NCBI RefSeq assembly: GCF_003855495.1
Contig: NZ_CP034086.1
Location: forward strand, 1,488,001-1,552,000
Length of the DNA stretch: 64,000 nucleotides
Direction: 5' to 3'
From: Methylocystis rosea
Lineage (GTDB): Bacteria > Pseudomonadota > Alphaproteobacteria > Rhizobiales > Beijerinckiaceae
The notes beneath the pieces are model-generated. The model was given only the letters and a program-made list of their open reading frames with translations. It was not told the origin of the DNA and did no database searches. Position 1 is the stretch's first letter. Every line of letters begins with the position of its first letter. This document shows, piece after piece, positions 57,088 through 64,000 of this stretch. The position numbers and the translations under genes are program-made.

Positions 57088-57542
57088 ATCGGGCGGCGGG
57101 GTTCTCAGCTCCGCCTGTTCGATGCAGGAAATCCGCCTCGGCGGTTAGGCGCGGCGTGACGCGAATGGCGTCCCCGCCCTAGGCTCTGCCCTGCGCATCC
57201 GTAGGACTCGGTCCTGATGCGCAGGCCTGGCGCCCGGCGGACAGCAGAGCCGCTTTCAAAACTTCAATTTTCGAAGGCGAACGCCTGCCCGGCGTCGTGG
57301 CTTCGCGCTCTTCCCAAGCGATCGAGCCGCGCGGGCTAATTTCAGCGAGCCCCTCGCGCTTTCGTCCATCGGGAGTTGGCGGCGGCAACTGTTTTGGATG
57401 CGGTGGTCGGACAGCAAGCACATCCTTTGACGGCGCATCAATTTGTTCGCGCAAGCGCGAAGTGTTGCCATTTGCTGGAGCAAGACGATGTTTGCAGTAT
57501 TGAGCCTGCGTTCGTCGGGCATGGAAAATCCGAGAGGGCCCG
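57088..57542. other. Gap with a strong hairpin and a possible minus-strand gene
   Basis: The plus strand has no credible gene. A minus-strand frame (57179-57553, 124 codons) is coding-like but has no ribosome site and no known family. The long hairpin at 57190-57225 lies in its 3' part. Confidence 0.4.
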
Positions 57543-57553
57543 ATGATGGCCAT
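57179..57553 (-). CDS. Possible unknown protein, weak
   Basis: 124 aa. Lys/Arg/Pro-rich sequence (HPKQLPPPTPDGRKREGLAE, then RRSPSKIEVLKAALLSAGRQA) without membrane or signal segments. It overlaps the start of the plus-strand gene at 57543. I list it because codon use looks moderately regular, but it could be chance. Confidence 0.2.
   Translation of the reverse strand: MAIIGPSRIFHARRTQAQYCKHRLAPANGNTSRLREQIDAPSKDVLAVRPPHPKQLPPPTPDGRKREGLAEISPRGSIAWEEREATTPGRRSPSKIEVLKAALLSAGRQACASGPSPTDAQGRA
57190..57225. repeat. Long imperfect hairpin
   Basis: CCTGCGCATC (57190-57199), bulge CGT, AGGAC, loop TCG, GTCCT, GATGCGCAGG (57216-57225). Outer stem 10 bp and inner stem 5 bp are perfect. There is no T-tract. 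About 100 nt after the His-tail gene. Confidence 0.6.
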
Positions 57554-58379
57554 TCTGAACAGAAAAACTCTAGGGGCGGCGCAGCTCGTCGCAGGAACCG
57601 CGCTCCTTGTGCTGATCGGCCCCTCGTCCGTCGGACGCGGGCCAAGCGCCGCTTGGGCTTTGGAACCGGCCTATGAGCCGCAACAGATCGCTCGGCGCGA
57701 ATATCGCCATCACGGCGGCCGCCGTTCGGAAGATCGACTTCAGGATGAAGCTCCGGAAGAATTGAACTCCGCAAGCAACAGCGGGGCTCTGGCGGCGGCG
57801 CTGGCCGCCTGCGACTCGAATGGAACGGCAAGCTTAACGTTGCCAGGCGCCAAGGGCGCGATCAGATTGGACAGCTGCTATCGCGGGCGCGAGCAATTCG
57901 TTTGCAGCCTTAATACGCTCTTGGATGAAGCCAAAAAGCTCAACAACGAGTACGGACACATCGTTGAGGCCAAATATCTCGCGGTCGGCAATGTCGATGC
58001 GATCTGTCGCATCAGGCCCGACGCGCTTTCGGCTGATTTGACAAAGGCGGGCACTTTCGCCGCGAGATTTAAGGACTTGAGGATCGAATACGACCGGCGC
58101 ATCAGCTGCGCCATGAAAGTCGAACAGAACCTGAAACAGGTGAATCTGGGCGACATGCCCCACTCGGCGGACATATTGAAGTCGATGAACGACACGCTTG
58201 AGGCTGACTTGAAGGATGTCGCCGCCACAAGACAACAGATTTTCGATCTCAACGAGAAAATGCAGGCCTCGCAGAAGGCCATCGTAACGATCGAAAAGCT
58301 TCGTCCAACGATGTGTCTCACGACATCGGTTCCGGCAACCGCCGAGCGCGCTGAAAAACCTATCAGTGGAGGCCAATAG
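57543..58379 (+). CDS. Unknown secreted coiled-coil protein
   Basis: 278 aa. An N-terminal hydrophobic segment (AAQLVAGTALLVLIGPSSVG) acts as a signal or anchor. A charged RREYRHHGGRRSEDRLQDEAPEE segment leads to a Cys-bearing domain (ALAACDSNGTASL, LDSCYRGREQFVC, ICRIRPD, ISCAMK) and a helical C-terminus (ATRQQIFDLNEKMQASQKAIV). The cysteines suggest periplasmic disulfides. I do not recognise a family. Second ATG (57546) is possible. Confidence 0.6.
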   Translation: MMAILNRKTLGAAQLVAGTALLVLIGPSSVGRGPSAAWALEPAYEPQQIARREYRHHGGRRSEDRLQDEAPEELNSASNSGALAAALAACDSNGTASLTLPGAKGAIRLDSCYRGREQFVCSLNTLLDEAKKLNNEYGHIVEAKYLAVGNVDAICRIRPDALSADLTKAGTFAARFKDLRIEYDRRISCAMKVEQNLKQVNLGDMPHSADILKSMNDTLEADLKDVAATRQQIFDLNEKMQASQKAIVTIEKLRPTMCLTTSVPATAERAEKPISGGQ

Positions 58380-58403
58380 GCAACCACGCCCCGCAGTTGG
58401 CTT

Positions 58404-59597
58404 TTAGAAGTTAGACGACTTGGCCGGCTTGGGGACACGCCGGCCTAGTCCCCACCACGTAGCTCTTCCGATCGGCGTTCCTTCGCGACTGATCGTCTGT
58501 CCGGTCGTTGGCGCGCCGTCGTCGAGTGGAGGAGCGACCAGACGCTTCATCATGGCGGCGTCCGGGTATATCGACTTGTTCCTTGAGATGCTCCCATCGA
58601 CCAAGGATTTCGAGGCGAGGACGCCGTTGGCGACGCCAATGAAATTCGTATTGCGGGCTGCGATTTCGGGCTGCAGAAGAAAGTCGATGAATTTGTATGC
58701 TTCTTCGACATGAGGAGCGTCCTTCGGTATGACGAGATTGTCTAGCCGAATAGGCGCGCCCTCCTGGGGGATGAAAAACTCGATCTCGACGAATTCCTCC
58801 ACCATGCCGGCTGTGTAGCGGGCGCGCAGACTATCCAGGGAAAAGCCGACCGCGACGCAGACGTCGCCGTTGACCAGCGCGTTGACATAGTCGCGAGAGT
58901 CGAGGCGTTTACTGTCGCGCCTTACGGCGGTCAAAAGCTCGGCGGCGCGCATGCCGTCCGTGCGTCGATCCAAACCCGGCGAAAGTCGCCAGTTCGACCA
59001 CAGATATTGCAGCGCAGCTGACGATAAATCCTCAGGACTGTCCAAGATTCCGACCCCGCAGGACGACAATTTCTTCAAATTTTTCTGCTGGAAAAGTAAG
59101 CCCCATGAGTCAAACGAGAAATCCGCCGACGGCGAGGCCTTGCCCATGAGTTCCCTGGCCTTGACTACGTCGTAGGCGATCCCCATCGCAAACCAGGCAT
59201 AATTGACGGCGTGTTCGTTCCCGGGGTCATAGGTGGCAAGGCGCTCCATAATCTCTGGCCAAAGATTGACGGCGTTTGGAATCTTGCTCTTGTCGAGCTT
59301 CTGATAGAGGCCCCTGGCGATCTGCTTTCGCAACACACTGCTCGAAACGATCACGACGTCAAAAGCGCGGCTCCCAGGCTGAAGCGCTGTTTCTAAGCTC
59401 TCGTCCGAACTGTAGCTTTCGTATGTCACCTCGATGCCGGTCGTCCTGGTGAAATCTGTCAGCACACGAGGATCGACGTAGTCGCCCCAGCCCAAAACAT
59501 TGACGATCCTTTCTTGGCTGACTGCAGGAAGGACGCAGCAGGAGAACGCCAACGCGACGCTGCTGAGCGCGACCCTAAGGACGCTTGTGGGACTCAT
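58404..59597 (-). CDS. Orphan polyamine-type periplasmic binding protein (PotD/PotF-like)
   Basis: 397 aa from the ATG at 59597; 59633 is an alternative. Signal peptide VALAFSCCVLPAVS, then NVLGWGDYVDPRVLTDFTRTTGIEVTYESYSSDESLETAL, the opening of spermidine/putrescine binding proteins, with later DVVIVSSSVLRKQIARG, AWFAMGIAYD and APHVEEAYKFIDFLLQPE. It would bind a polyamine or similar cation in the periplasm. No ABC permease or ATPase gene is near, so it either serves a distant transporter or acts alone. Confidence 0.85.
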   Translation of the reverse strand: MSPTSVLRVALSSVALAFSCCVLPAVSQERIVNVLGWGDYVDPRVLTDFTRTTGIEVTYESYSSDESLETALQPGSRAFDVVIVSSSVLRKQIARGLYQKLDKSKIPNAVNLWPEIMERLATYDPGNEHAVNYAWFAMGIAYDVVKARELMGKASPSADFSFDSWGLLFQQKNLKKLSSCGVGILDSPEDLSSAALQYLWSNWRLSPGLDRRTDGMRAAELLTAVRRDSKRLDSRDYVNALVNGDVCVAVGFSLDSLRARYTAGMVEEFVEIEFFIPQEGAPIRLDNLVIPKDAPHVEEAYKFIDFLLQPEIAARNTNFIGVANGVLASKSLVDGSISRNKSIYPDAAMMKRLVAPPLDDGAPTTGQTISREGTPIGRATWWGLGRRVPKPAKSSNF

Positions 59598-59907
59598 TGA
59601 GGAACGCTCTGATCTCTCTGTCGAGAACCCCATGGCGGGGGCCTTGAAAGCAAATATCTATGCGCCTCGGCAATCGCGGCAATGCGCAAACGGAATATCC
59701 ACGGCGTGCGAGCTAAAGCGCGGACGGCGACCCTGCCGCCGTGTCCTGAGCGATCATGCCGCGCGCTTGTAGGGTTGCGTATTCAGGTGTCGGACGATCG
59801 CGCGGGCGGGCGACTCGGCGAATAAGGCCGAACGCTTGACCCGAAAGGACGAGACTGACATCAACTCGCCAGCCGAGATTGATGCCCGAATTGAGGAGAG
59901 CGCGCTC
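59598..59907. other. Divergent promoter region, no gene seen
   Basis: About 300 bases between the binding-protein gene and the HExxH-protein gene. A frame from a TTG at 59836 continues in frame into the downstream gene but lacks a ribosome site. I see no repeat or terminator. Confidence 0.4.
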
Positions 59908-60279
59908 ATGCGATCGCGCGAAATTTCATCCGAAAAACGCTGGCCGCGTCGGCCGCTCCGCGTGCGCTATCGTCATTGGGTTTTCAGACTCCCCTTCGTG
60001 CGCAATTATCGTGGGATGGTGGTTGGACGCACGATCCTCTTTAAGGGCGACGAGTCTGAGGTTTCACAGACGCTCTTTCGGCATGAACTGATTCACCAAG
60101 AGCAGATCGATCGGCACGGAATCGCGCGTTTCTATCTGATCTATTTCCGCGACTATCTTTCGAACCTTTGGCGCTTACGCAATCACGACGCCGCCTACCG
60201 CAATATTCCGTTCGAAAAAGAAGCTTTCGAACGCCAAAGCGAAATCGGAAGAGACCTGGATGACGATCGGCGGACGTGA
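59908..60279 (+). CDS. Small HExxH putative metalloprotein
   Basis: 123 aa from the ATG at 59908, which has GAGGAG 7-8 nt upstream. The core reads TLFRHELIHQEQIDRHGIARFYLIYFRDYL...HDAAYRNIPFEKEAFE. HELIH is a zincin-type motif and the downstream Glu (in FEKEAFE) could be the third ligand. Similar small proteins with RHEL-H-x-Q and a D-x-AYRxIPFExEA ending are widespread and uncharacterised. No signal peptide, so cytosolic. Peptidase activity is not shown. Confidence 0.65.
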   Translation: MRSREISSEKRWPRRPLRVRYRHWVFRLPFVRNYRGMVVGRTILFKGDESEVSQTLFRHELIHQEQIDRHGIARFYLIYFRDYLSNLWRLRNHDAAYRNIPFEKEAFERQSEIGRDLDDDRRT

Positions 60280-60340
60280 TTGTCATATCACTTCGCGAGA
60301 AGCGCTCTATTTGAAAAGCGAGCGCGCAAAGGAGGCATGA

Positions 60341-60805
60341 ATGCAGGCGCCGGAACTTGCCGTGTCGCGCTGGTTCAATACGCCGACGCCGATCACACTC
60401 GCGGCGCTCCGCGGGCGCGTGGTCATGCTGCACGCCTTTCAAATACTGTGTCCCGGTTGCGTGGCGCATGGCACGCCGCAAGCGCAGCGCGCGCATGTGC
60501 TGTTCCGCGACTCCGGCCTCGCCGTCATCGGCCTGCACACGGTGTTCGAACATCACGCGGCGATGACGCCCGTGTCGCTCGAAGCCTTCATCCATGAATA
60601 TCGGCTGACATTTCCGATCGGCGTCGACCAAGCGGCAGAGAGCGGGCCGATTCCCGTCACCATGGCGCGCTATGAAATGCGCGGAACGCCGACCGCGATC
60701 CTGATCGGCCGCGACGGGCGCATTCGCCATCATGGCTTTGGACAGGAAGACGACATGGCGCTTGGCGCCATCATCGGAACGCTGCTCGCGGAACGCGCGC
60801 CCTGA
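60341..60805 (+). CDS. Thioredoxin-like redoxin with CPGC motif
   Basis: 154 aa. TlpA/AhpC-TSA-type fold with active site FQILCPGCVAHG and the cis-Pro in RGTPTAILIG, plus IRHHGFGQEDD. No signal peptide, so cytosolic. CPGC is a common redoxin variant. Partner unknown. It follows the HExxH protein gene by 61 nt on the same strand. Confidence 0.85.
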   Translation: MQAPELAVSRWFNTPTPITLAALRGRVVMLHAFQILCPGCVAHGTPQAQRAHVLFRDSGLAVIGLHTVFEHHAAMTPVSLEAFIHEYRLTFPIGVDQAAESGPIPVTMARYEMRGTPTAILIGRDGRIRHHGFGQEDDMALGAIIGTLLAERAP

Positions 60806-60808
60806 ATC

Positions 60809-61222
60809 TTATTCGGCGCGCCGTTCAATCTCCTCCATATCGGCGTCGGTCAATCCGAAATGATGGCCGATCTCATGCACGAGCACATGGGTGACGATCG
60901 CTCCAAGCGTGTCTTCGCTATCGGCCCAATAGTCGAGCATCGGTCGTCGATAGAGCCAGATCATATTCGGCTGTTCGCCCGTCTCTGAGAGATGCGCCCC
61001 CTGCGTGAGGCCGCGCCCGCGAAACAGGCCCAGAAGATCGAATTCGCTTTCGCACTGCATGTCGTCGAGTGTTTCCTCGTCAGGAAAATCCTCGACGCGG
61101 ATGACGAGACCTTCGCACAGGCGCGTGAAGCTTGTCGGCAGAGCAGCGTATGCCGCATCCGCCAGCGCTTCCATGTCGCCAAGCGTCGGCGCTCTTAACC
61201 GAGTCCAATCCTGTTCAGTCAT
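60809..61222 (-). CDS. Minimal zincin metallopeptidase-like protein
   Basis: 137 aa from MTEQDWTRLR at 61222; longer frames to 61300 add no conserved residues. Core HVLVHEIGHHFGLTDADMEEIE has HEIGHHFGLTDAD, the zinc signature of this compact acidic family (DUF1025/possible Zn-metallopeptidase), which is widespread in actinobacteria and alphaproteobacteria. No signal peptide. Substrate unknown. Its 3' end abuts the redoxin stop, convergent. Confidence 0.85.
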   Translation of the reverse strand: MTEQDWTRLRAPTLGDMEALADAAYAALPTSFTRLCEGLVIRVEDFPDEETLDDMQCESEFDLLGLFRGRGLTQGAHLSETGEQPNMIWLYRRPMLDYWADSEDTLGAIVTHVLVHEIGHHFGLTDADMEEIERRAE

Positions 61223-61312
61223 CGTCAGATCATCGCAGGCGTATGCCGCGACCGCTAGGAACAATCGGCGCCACGCGGTGTTAGGCAGGATCACCATCAT
61301 AGGAGCTCACTC

Positions 61313-61609
61313 ATGAATAAGCTGTTGATAGCGGCGCTTGCGCTTGGCGCTTTCGGGTTTGCGCAATCCGCCGTGTCGGCGCCCGCCGCTTCTAATGCGA
61401 CGGGCGTGATCCAGACCGATGACGGCCTCGTGCAGAACGCGCGCGATCGTGACGGAAATTGGAAGGAGAACCGCGGTTATCATCGCGGCTGGGATAACAA
61501 TCGTCGCGGCTTTTGGGGCCGTGAAAACCGTTCTTGGCGCAACGATAAATGGCGCGGCGGGCCCAAGCGCGACTGGGACAACGATCATCGCGGGCGCGAC
61601 CGGGACTAA
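61313..61609 (+). CDS. Small secreted basic protein, first of a paralogous pair
   Basis: 98 aa, ATG after TAGGAGCTCACTC. Signal peptide MNKLLIAALALGAFGFAQSA; the mature peptide is rich in Arg, Trp, Asn and Gly (GYHRGWDNNRRGFWGRENRSWRNDKW), strongly basic and low in order. Its signal peptide matches that of the gene at 61817 almost residue for residue. Function unknown. Confidence 0.65.
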   Translation: MNKLLIAALALGAFGFAQSAVSAPAASNATGVIQTDDGLVQNARDRDGNWKENRGYHRGWDNNRRGFWGRENRSWRNDKWRGGPKRDWDNDHRGRDRD

Positions 61610-61643
61610 GCGATAGCGTCGCGAGGTAGAACCCCATGAATTA

Positions 61644-61672
61644 GGGCGCCCGCAATCCCGGGCGCTCTTTTT
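61644..61672 (+). terminator. Rho-independent terminator
   Basis: GCGCCCG, loop CAATCC, CGGGCGC, then TCTTTTT, 37 nt after the first small secreted gene. It separates the transcription of the two paralogues. Confidence 0.75.
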
Positions 61673-61764
61673 ATTGCGCAAGCATCCAACTGTTGCGCCA
61701 GCCGTTCCTCGCTGTCCCATCATCGTCAGCCGCGGCGCCACCGCGGGCCCGCGCGGCGATACAG

Positions 61765-61789
61765 GAACATTCAGCGCCCTGCAATGTTC
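61765..61789. promoter_or_regulatory. Inverted repeat upstream of the second secreted paralogue, candidate operator
   Basis: GAACATT (61765-61771), 11-base spacer, AATGTTC (61783-61789), ending 27 nt before the start codon of the 61817 gene. It could be a regulator site, or a 5'-UTR hairpin. The alphaproteobacterial LexA box (a direct GTTC-N7-GTTC repeat) does not fit. Confidence 0.4.
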
Positions 61790-61816
61790 AGGCAAGACAT
61801 ATGAGGAGGAGAACTC

Positions 61817-62116
61817 ATGAACAGGCTGTTGATCGCGGCGTTTGCAATTGGCGCTTTTGGACTAACGCAGTCCGAAGTTTTAGCTTGCGCGTTATCTCCT
61901 GTGCGCCTCACCCAGGCCGACCATGGTCTTATGCAGATAGCCGAAGACCGTGATCAGGACGCGCGAGACCAGCGGGGCGACTATTGGGGTCGTGGCGGCG
62001 GCGATCGCATGTGGCGCGACACGCGTCCCTGGAGCGACGACGAATGGCGTAGCGATCCGAACTTGAGCGACCCGAACTTGGACAATAACATTCCGGACGA
62101 CACCGACAACGAATGA
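61817..62116 (+). CDS. Small secreted acidic protein, second of a paralogous pair
   Basis: 99 aa, ATG after GAGGAGGAGAACTC. Signal peptide MNRLLIAAFAIGAFGLTQSE followed by a mature region with RLTQADHGLMQIAEDRDQDARDQRG and an Asp/Trp-rich end (RPWSDDEWRSDPNLS). The mature part is acidic, unlike the basic first copy. Similar leader, start context and Asp-His-Gly/Asp-Gly-Leu block point to a tandem duplication. Function unknown. Confidence 0.65.
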   Translation: MNRLLIAAFAIGAFGLTQSEVLACALSPVRLTQADHGLMQIAEDRDQDARDQRGDYWGRGGGDRMWRDTRPWSDDEWRSDPNLSDPNLDNNIPDDTDNE

Positions 62117-62137
62117 CGTTGTTGCGCAGTTGGAACC

Positions 62138-62168
62138 AAGGCGCCAGCAGCCAAGTTGCCGGCGCCTT
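62138..62168. terminator. Hairpin between convergent genes, possible bidirectional terminator
   Basis: AAGGCGCC, 15-base loop, GGCGCCTT: perfect 8+8 stem lying between the 99-residue protein gene and the leuC stop. No T-tract on either strand. Confidence 0.45.
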
Positions 62169-62173
62169 CGTAG

Positions 62174-63586
62174 TTATCGCCAGTTGCGCACGTCAACCAG
62201 GCGTCCAGCGACCGCGGCTGCGGCCGCCATCGCCGGAGAGACGAGGTGGGTTCGGCCCTTGAAGCCCTGTCGCCCCTCGAAATTGCGATTGGACGTCGAG
62301 GCGCAGCGCTCGCCCGGCGCTAAACGGTCGGGATTCATCGCCAAACACATGGAGCAGCCCGGCTCCCGCCATTCGAAGCCGGCGGCGGTAAAGATCTTGT
62401 CGAGACCCTCCGCTTCCGCCTGCGCCTTTACGAGACCCGATCCCGGCACAACCATCGCGTTGATGCGTTCGGCGACGCTCTTTCCCTCCACCATCTTCGC
62501 CGCCGCACGCAAATCTTCGATACGGCCGTTGGTGCAAGAGCCGATGAACACACGGTCGATCTCGATGTCGGTGATGCGTTCGCCGCCCCTCAGACCCATA
62601 TAGTCGAGCGCACGTTCGATGGCGGCGCGCTTTTGCGGCGTCTTCGCGCTGTCGGGGGTAGGCACGAATCCGTCGATCGTCGCGACGTCTTCAGGCGAGG
62701 TGCCCCAGGTCACAATCGGCGGCAGATTGCTGGCGTCGAGCCTGACGATCTTATCGAAATGCGCGCCTTCGTCCGTGTACAGCGTCTCCCAATATTTGCG
62801 GGCCATGTCGAACGCTTCGCCCTTTGGACCTTTTGGGCGATCCTTCAGATAGGCGAAAGTCTTCTCGTCCGGCGCAATGAGCCCAGCGCGGGCGCCGCCT
62901 TCGATGGACATGTTGCAGACCGTCATACGGCCTTCCATCGAGAGATCGCGGATCGCCTCGCCAGCATATTCGATGACGTGTCCGGTGCCGCCAGCCGTGC
63001 CGATCTTGCCGATGATCGCGAGGATGATGTCTTTCGCGGTGGCGCCGTCGGCGAGCTTGCCGTCGACCTGCACCAGCATATTGGCCGCCTTATTCTGGAT
63101 CAGCGTTTGCGTTGCGAGCACATGCTCGACTTCCGACGTGCCGATGCCATGCGCGAGCGCGCCAAAGGCCCCGTGAGTCGAGGTATGACTGTCGCCGCAG
63201 ACGATCGTCATGCCGGGGAGCGTGAAGCCTTGCTCCGGGCCGACGATATGCACGACGCCCTGGCGTAGGTCGTGCTCGTCGTAATATTCGACGCCGAACT
63301 CGCGCGCGTTGAGCGCAAGCTGTTCCACCTGCGCCCTGCTCTCGGCGTCTTCAATCGGCAAAGAGCGATCGGTCGTCGGCACATTATGATCGACGACGGC
63401 GAGCGTCCGTTGCGGGGCGCGCACCGACCGGCCCGTCATGCGCAAGCCTTCGAACGCCTGCGGACTCGTCACCTCATGCACGAGGTGGCGATCGATATAG
63501 AGCAAAGACGCGCCATCATCCTTGTGGTCGACGACATGGTCGTCCCAGATCTTGTCGTAAACGGTGCGGGGCGCGGCTTTGGACAT
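62174..63586 (-). CDS. leuC: 3-isopropylmalate dehydratase large subunit
   Basis: 470 aa, full length. It isomerises 2- to 3-isopropylmalate in leucine synthesis with LeuD, using a [4Fe-4S] cluster. Cys ligands are in [14 protein letters not shown] and [47 protein letters not shown] is the aconitase-type core. N-terminus [17 protein letters not shown] is typical. leuD is not adjacent in the window. REP sequence lies upstream. Confidence 0.97.
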   Translation of the reverse strand: MSKAAPRTVYDKIWDDHVVDHKDDGASLLYIDRHLVHEVTSPQAFEGLRMTGRSVRAPQRTLAVVDHNVPTTDRSLPIEDAESRAQVEQLALNAREFGVEYYDEHDLRQGVVHIVGPEQGFTLPGMTIVCGDSHTSTHGAFGALAHGIGTSEVEHVLATQTLIQNKAANMLVQVDGKLADGATAKDIILAIIGKIGTAGGTGHVIEYAGEAIRDLSMEGRMTVCNMSIEGGARAGLIAPDEKTFAYLKDRPKGPKGEAFDMARKYWETLYTDEGAHFDKIVRLDASNLPPIVTWGTSPEDVATIDGFVPTPDSAKTPQKRAAIERALDYMGLRGGERITDIEIDRVFIGSCTNGRIEDLRAAAKMVEGKSVAERINAMVVPGSGLVKAQAEAEGLDKIFTAAGFEWREPGCSMCLAMNPDRLAPGERCASTSNRNFEGRQGFKGRTHLVSPAMAAAAAVAGRLVDVRNWR

Positions 63587-63636
63587 TTATCTCTTCCTCT
63601 TGCTGGCTTCTCGCGATCCGGCTCGCTGACTGATTT

Positions 63637-63692
63637 CCTCATCCTGAGGAGCGGCCACAGGCCGCGTCTCGAAGGACAAGGACATCACGGGC
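63637..63692. repeat. REP-like element upstream of leuC
   Basis: CCTCATCCTGAGGAGCGGCC...GGCCGCGTCTCGAAGGAC, a member of the family that lies inside tatB and dgt. It sits about 50 nt upstream of the leuC start, in its promoter region. Confidence 0.75.
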
Positions 63693-63868
63693 GGCGCCCT
63701 CGTGCTTGGAGGTCGTGCTTGGAGACAGATCTCCGCTCTTCCTCGGCATGAGGCCGACTGCAATTGGCCGCCTCTTAACTCGTCTCCCTTGAATTGAGGC
63801 TCTTCTACCCGTAACGCAAGCTGCATGGAAGAGAGTTCAATACGCGGCCCTGCCCGAGCCGATACGCG

Positions 63869-64000
63869 ATGAGCCTGCCCTCCCCAGAGCTTCCTGCGCC
63901 GCTTTCGGCGGCCATCGAGGCGCGGCTTGAGGGCCTCTCGCATAGGGCGCTGCGCGACAGGGCCCGACAGCTGTCGGAGCGCTATCGAGCCCATAGGCCG
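63869..64000 (+). CDS. Rsm22-like small ribosomal subunit methyltransferase, 5' end only
   Basis: An ATG at 63869 opens a frame running to the window edge (44 codons): PELPAPLSAAIEARLEGLS then RALRDRARQLSERYRA. This matches the opening of Rsm22-family proteins (mitochondrial-type small-subunit methyltransferase, which begin PxLPxxLRxALDARLEGxS). The catalytic part lies outside. The call rests on the short N-terminus, so it is provisional. Confidence 0.55.
   Translation, partial: MSLPSPELPAPLSAAIEARLEGLSHRALRDRARQLSERYRAHRP

Noticed and set aside
61765..61789. GAAC...GTTC palindrome as a LexA site
   Set aside because: The alphaproteobacterial LexA box is a direct repeat GTTC-N7-GTTC; this is an inverted repeat with a longer spacing.
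63587..63994. Minus-strand 135-codon frame upstream of leuC
   Set aside because: Its C-terminus (SFETRPVAAPQDEE) is REP translation and the rest is antisense to the Rsm22-like start and promoter sequence.

Overview
The window is a high-GC alphaproteobacterial chromosome segment, almost certainly order Hyphomicrobiales (Rhizobiales). The evidence is the Rieske/cytochrome b/cytochrome c1 (fbc) operon beside trmL and hemF, and the block erpA | dgt-argS-SPOR-nagZ-scpA-scpB-tatA-tatB-tatC-serS-surE-pcm-LysM/M23, which has a gene order familiar from that order. Three families of palindromic REP-like repeats are scattered through the window. A methylotroph or methanotroph relative (Methylocystaceae/Beijerinckiaceae) would fit, but no diagnostic methane-oxidation gene is present, so this is inference.

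Layout: 1-2300 is an accessory edge with an FkbM-type methyltransferase running off the left end, a second methyltransferase and a decayed LysR relic. 2282-8301 holds guaA, a DUF559 gene, an RsmB-type rRNA methyltransferase, a tiny lipoprotein, glpX and hom. 8485-14311 holds an SmbP-like metal-binding protein, fbcFBC, trmL, an unknown membrane protein and hemF. 14312-21683 holds an ArsR/SRPBCC pair, a cytochrome c/GtrA pair, carB, greA and an ELM1-family gene. tRNA-Thr(CGT) at 21803 is followed by an A+T-richer, damaged accessory stretch (22047-24262) with a repeat protein fused by rearrangement to a methyltransferase relic. 24263-28589 holds an SDR, an outer-membrane beta-barrel, an SGNH-like relic, a CDP-alcohol phosphatidyltransferase-like protein with a degenerate active site, and ackA. 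28612-34083 encodes a giant membrane protein with a GH94-type C-terminal half. 34292-39116 holds small housekeeping and unknown genes (metallophosphoesterase, NUDIX, two GNATs, zapE). 39276-55640 is the long minus-strand cell-envelope/division/translation block, interrupted by a toxin-antitoxin pair between scpA and nagZ, plus erpA and a PfkB kinase on the plus strand.

tRNA-Asn(GTT) at 55756 is immediately followed by a frame-broken remnant of a conjugative-transfer TrbI/VirB10 gene. Everything from there to leuC (62174) is accessory: small secreted or envelope proteins (one ending in 15 histidines), an orphan polyamine-type binding protein, two HExxH proteins, a CPGC redoxin and two tandem secreted paralogues of opposite charge. 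I read this as a scar of an integrative element at the tRNA plus the cargo left behind. leuC and the 5' end of an Rsm22-like gene close the window.

The most unusual points are REP repeats translated in frame inside dGTPase and TatB, the TrbI scar at tRNA-Asn, the catalytically degenerate CDP-alcohol transferase and LytM proteins, and the His-tail/paired-secreted-protein island.
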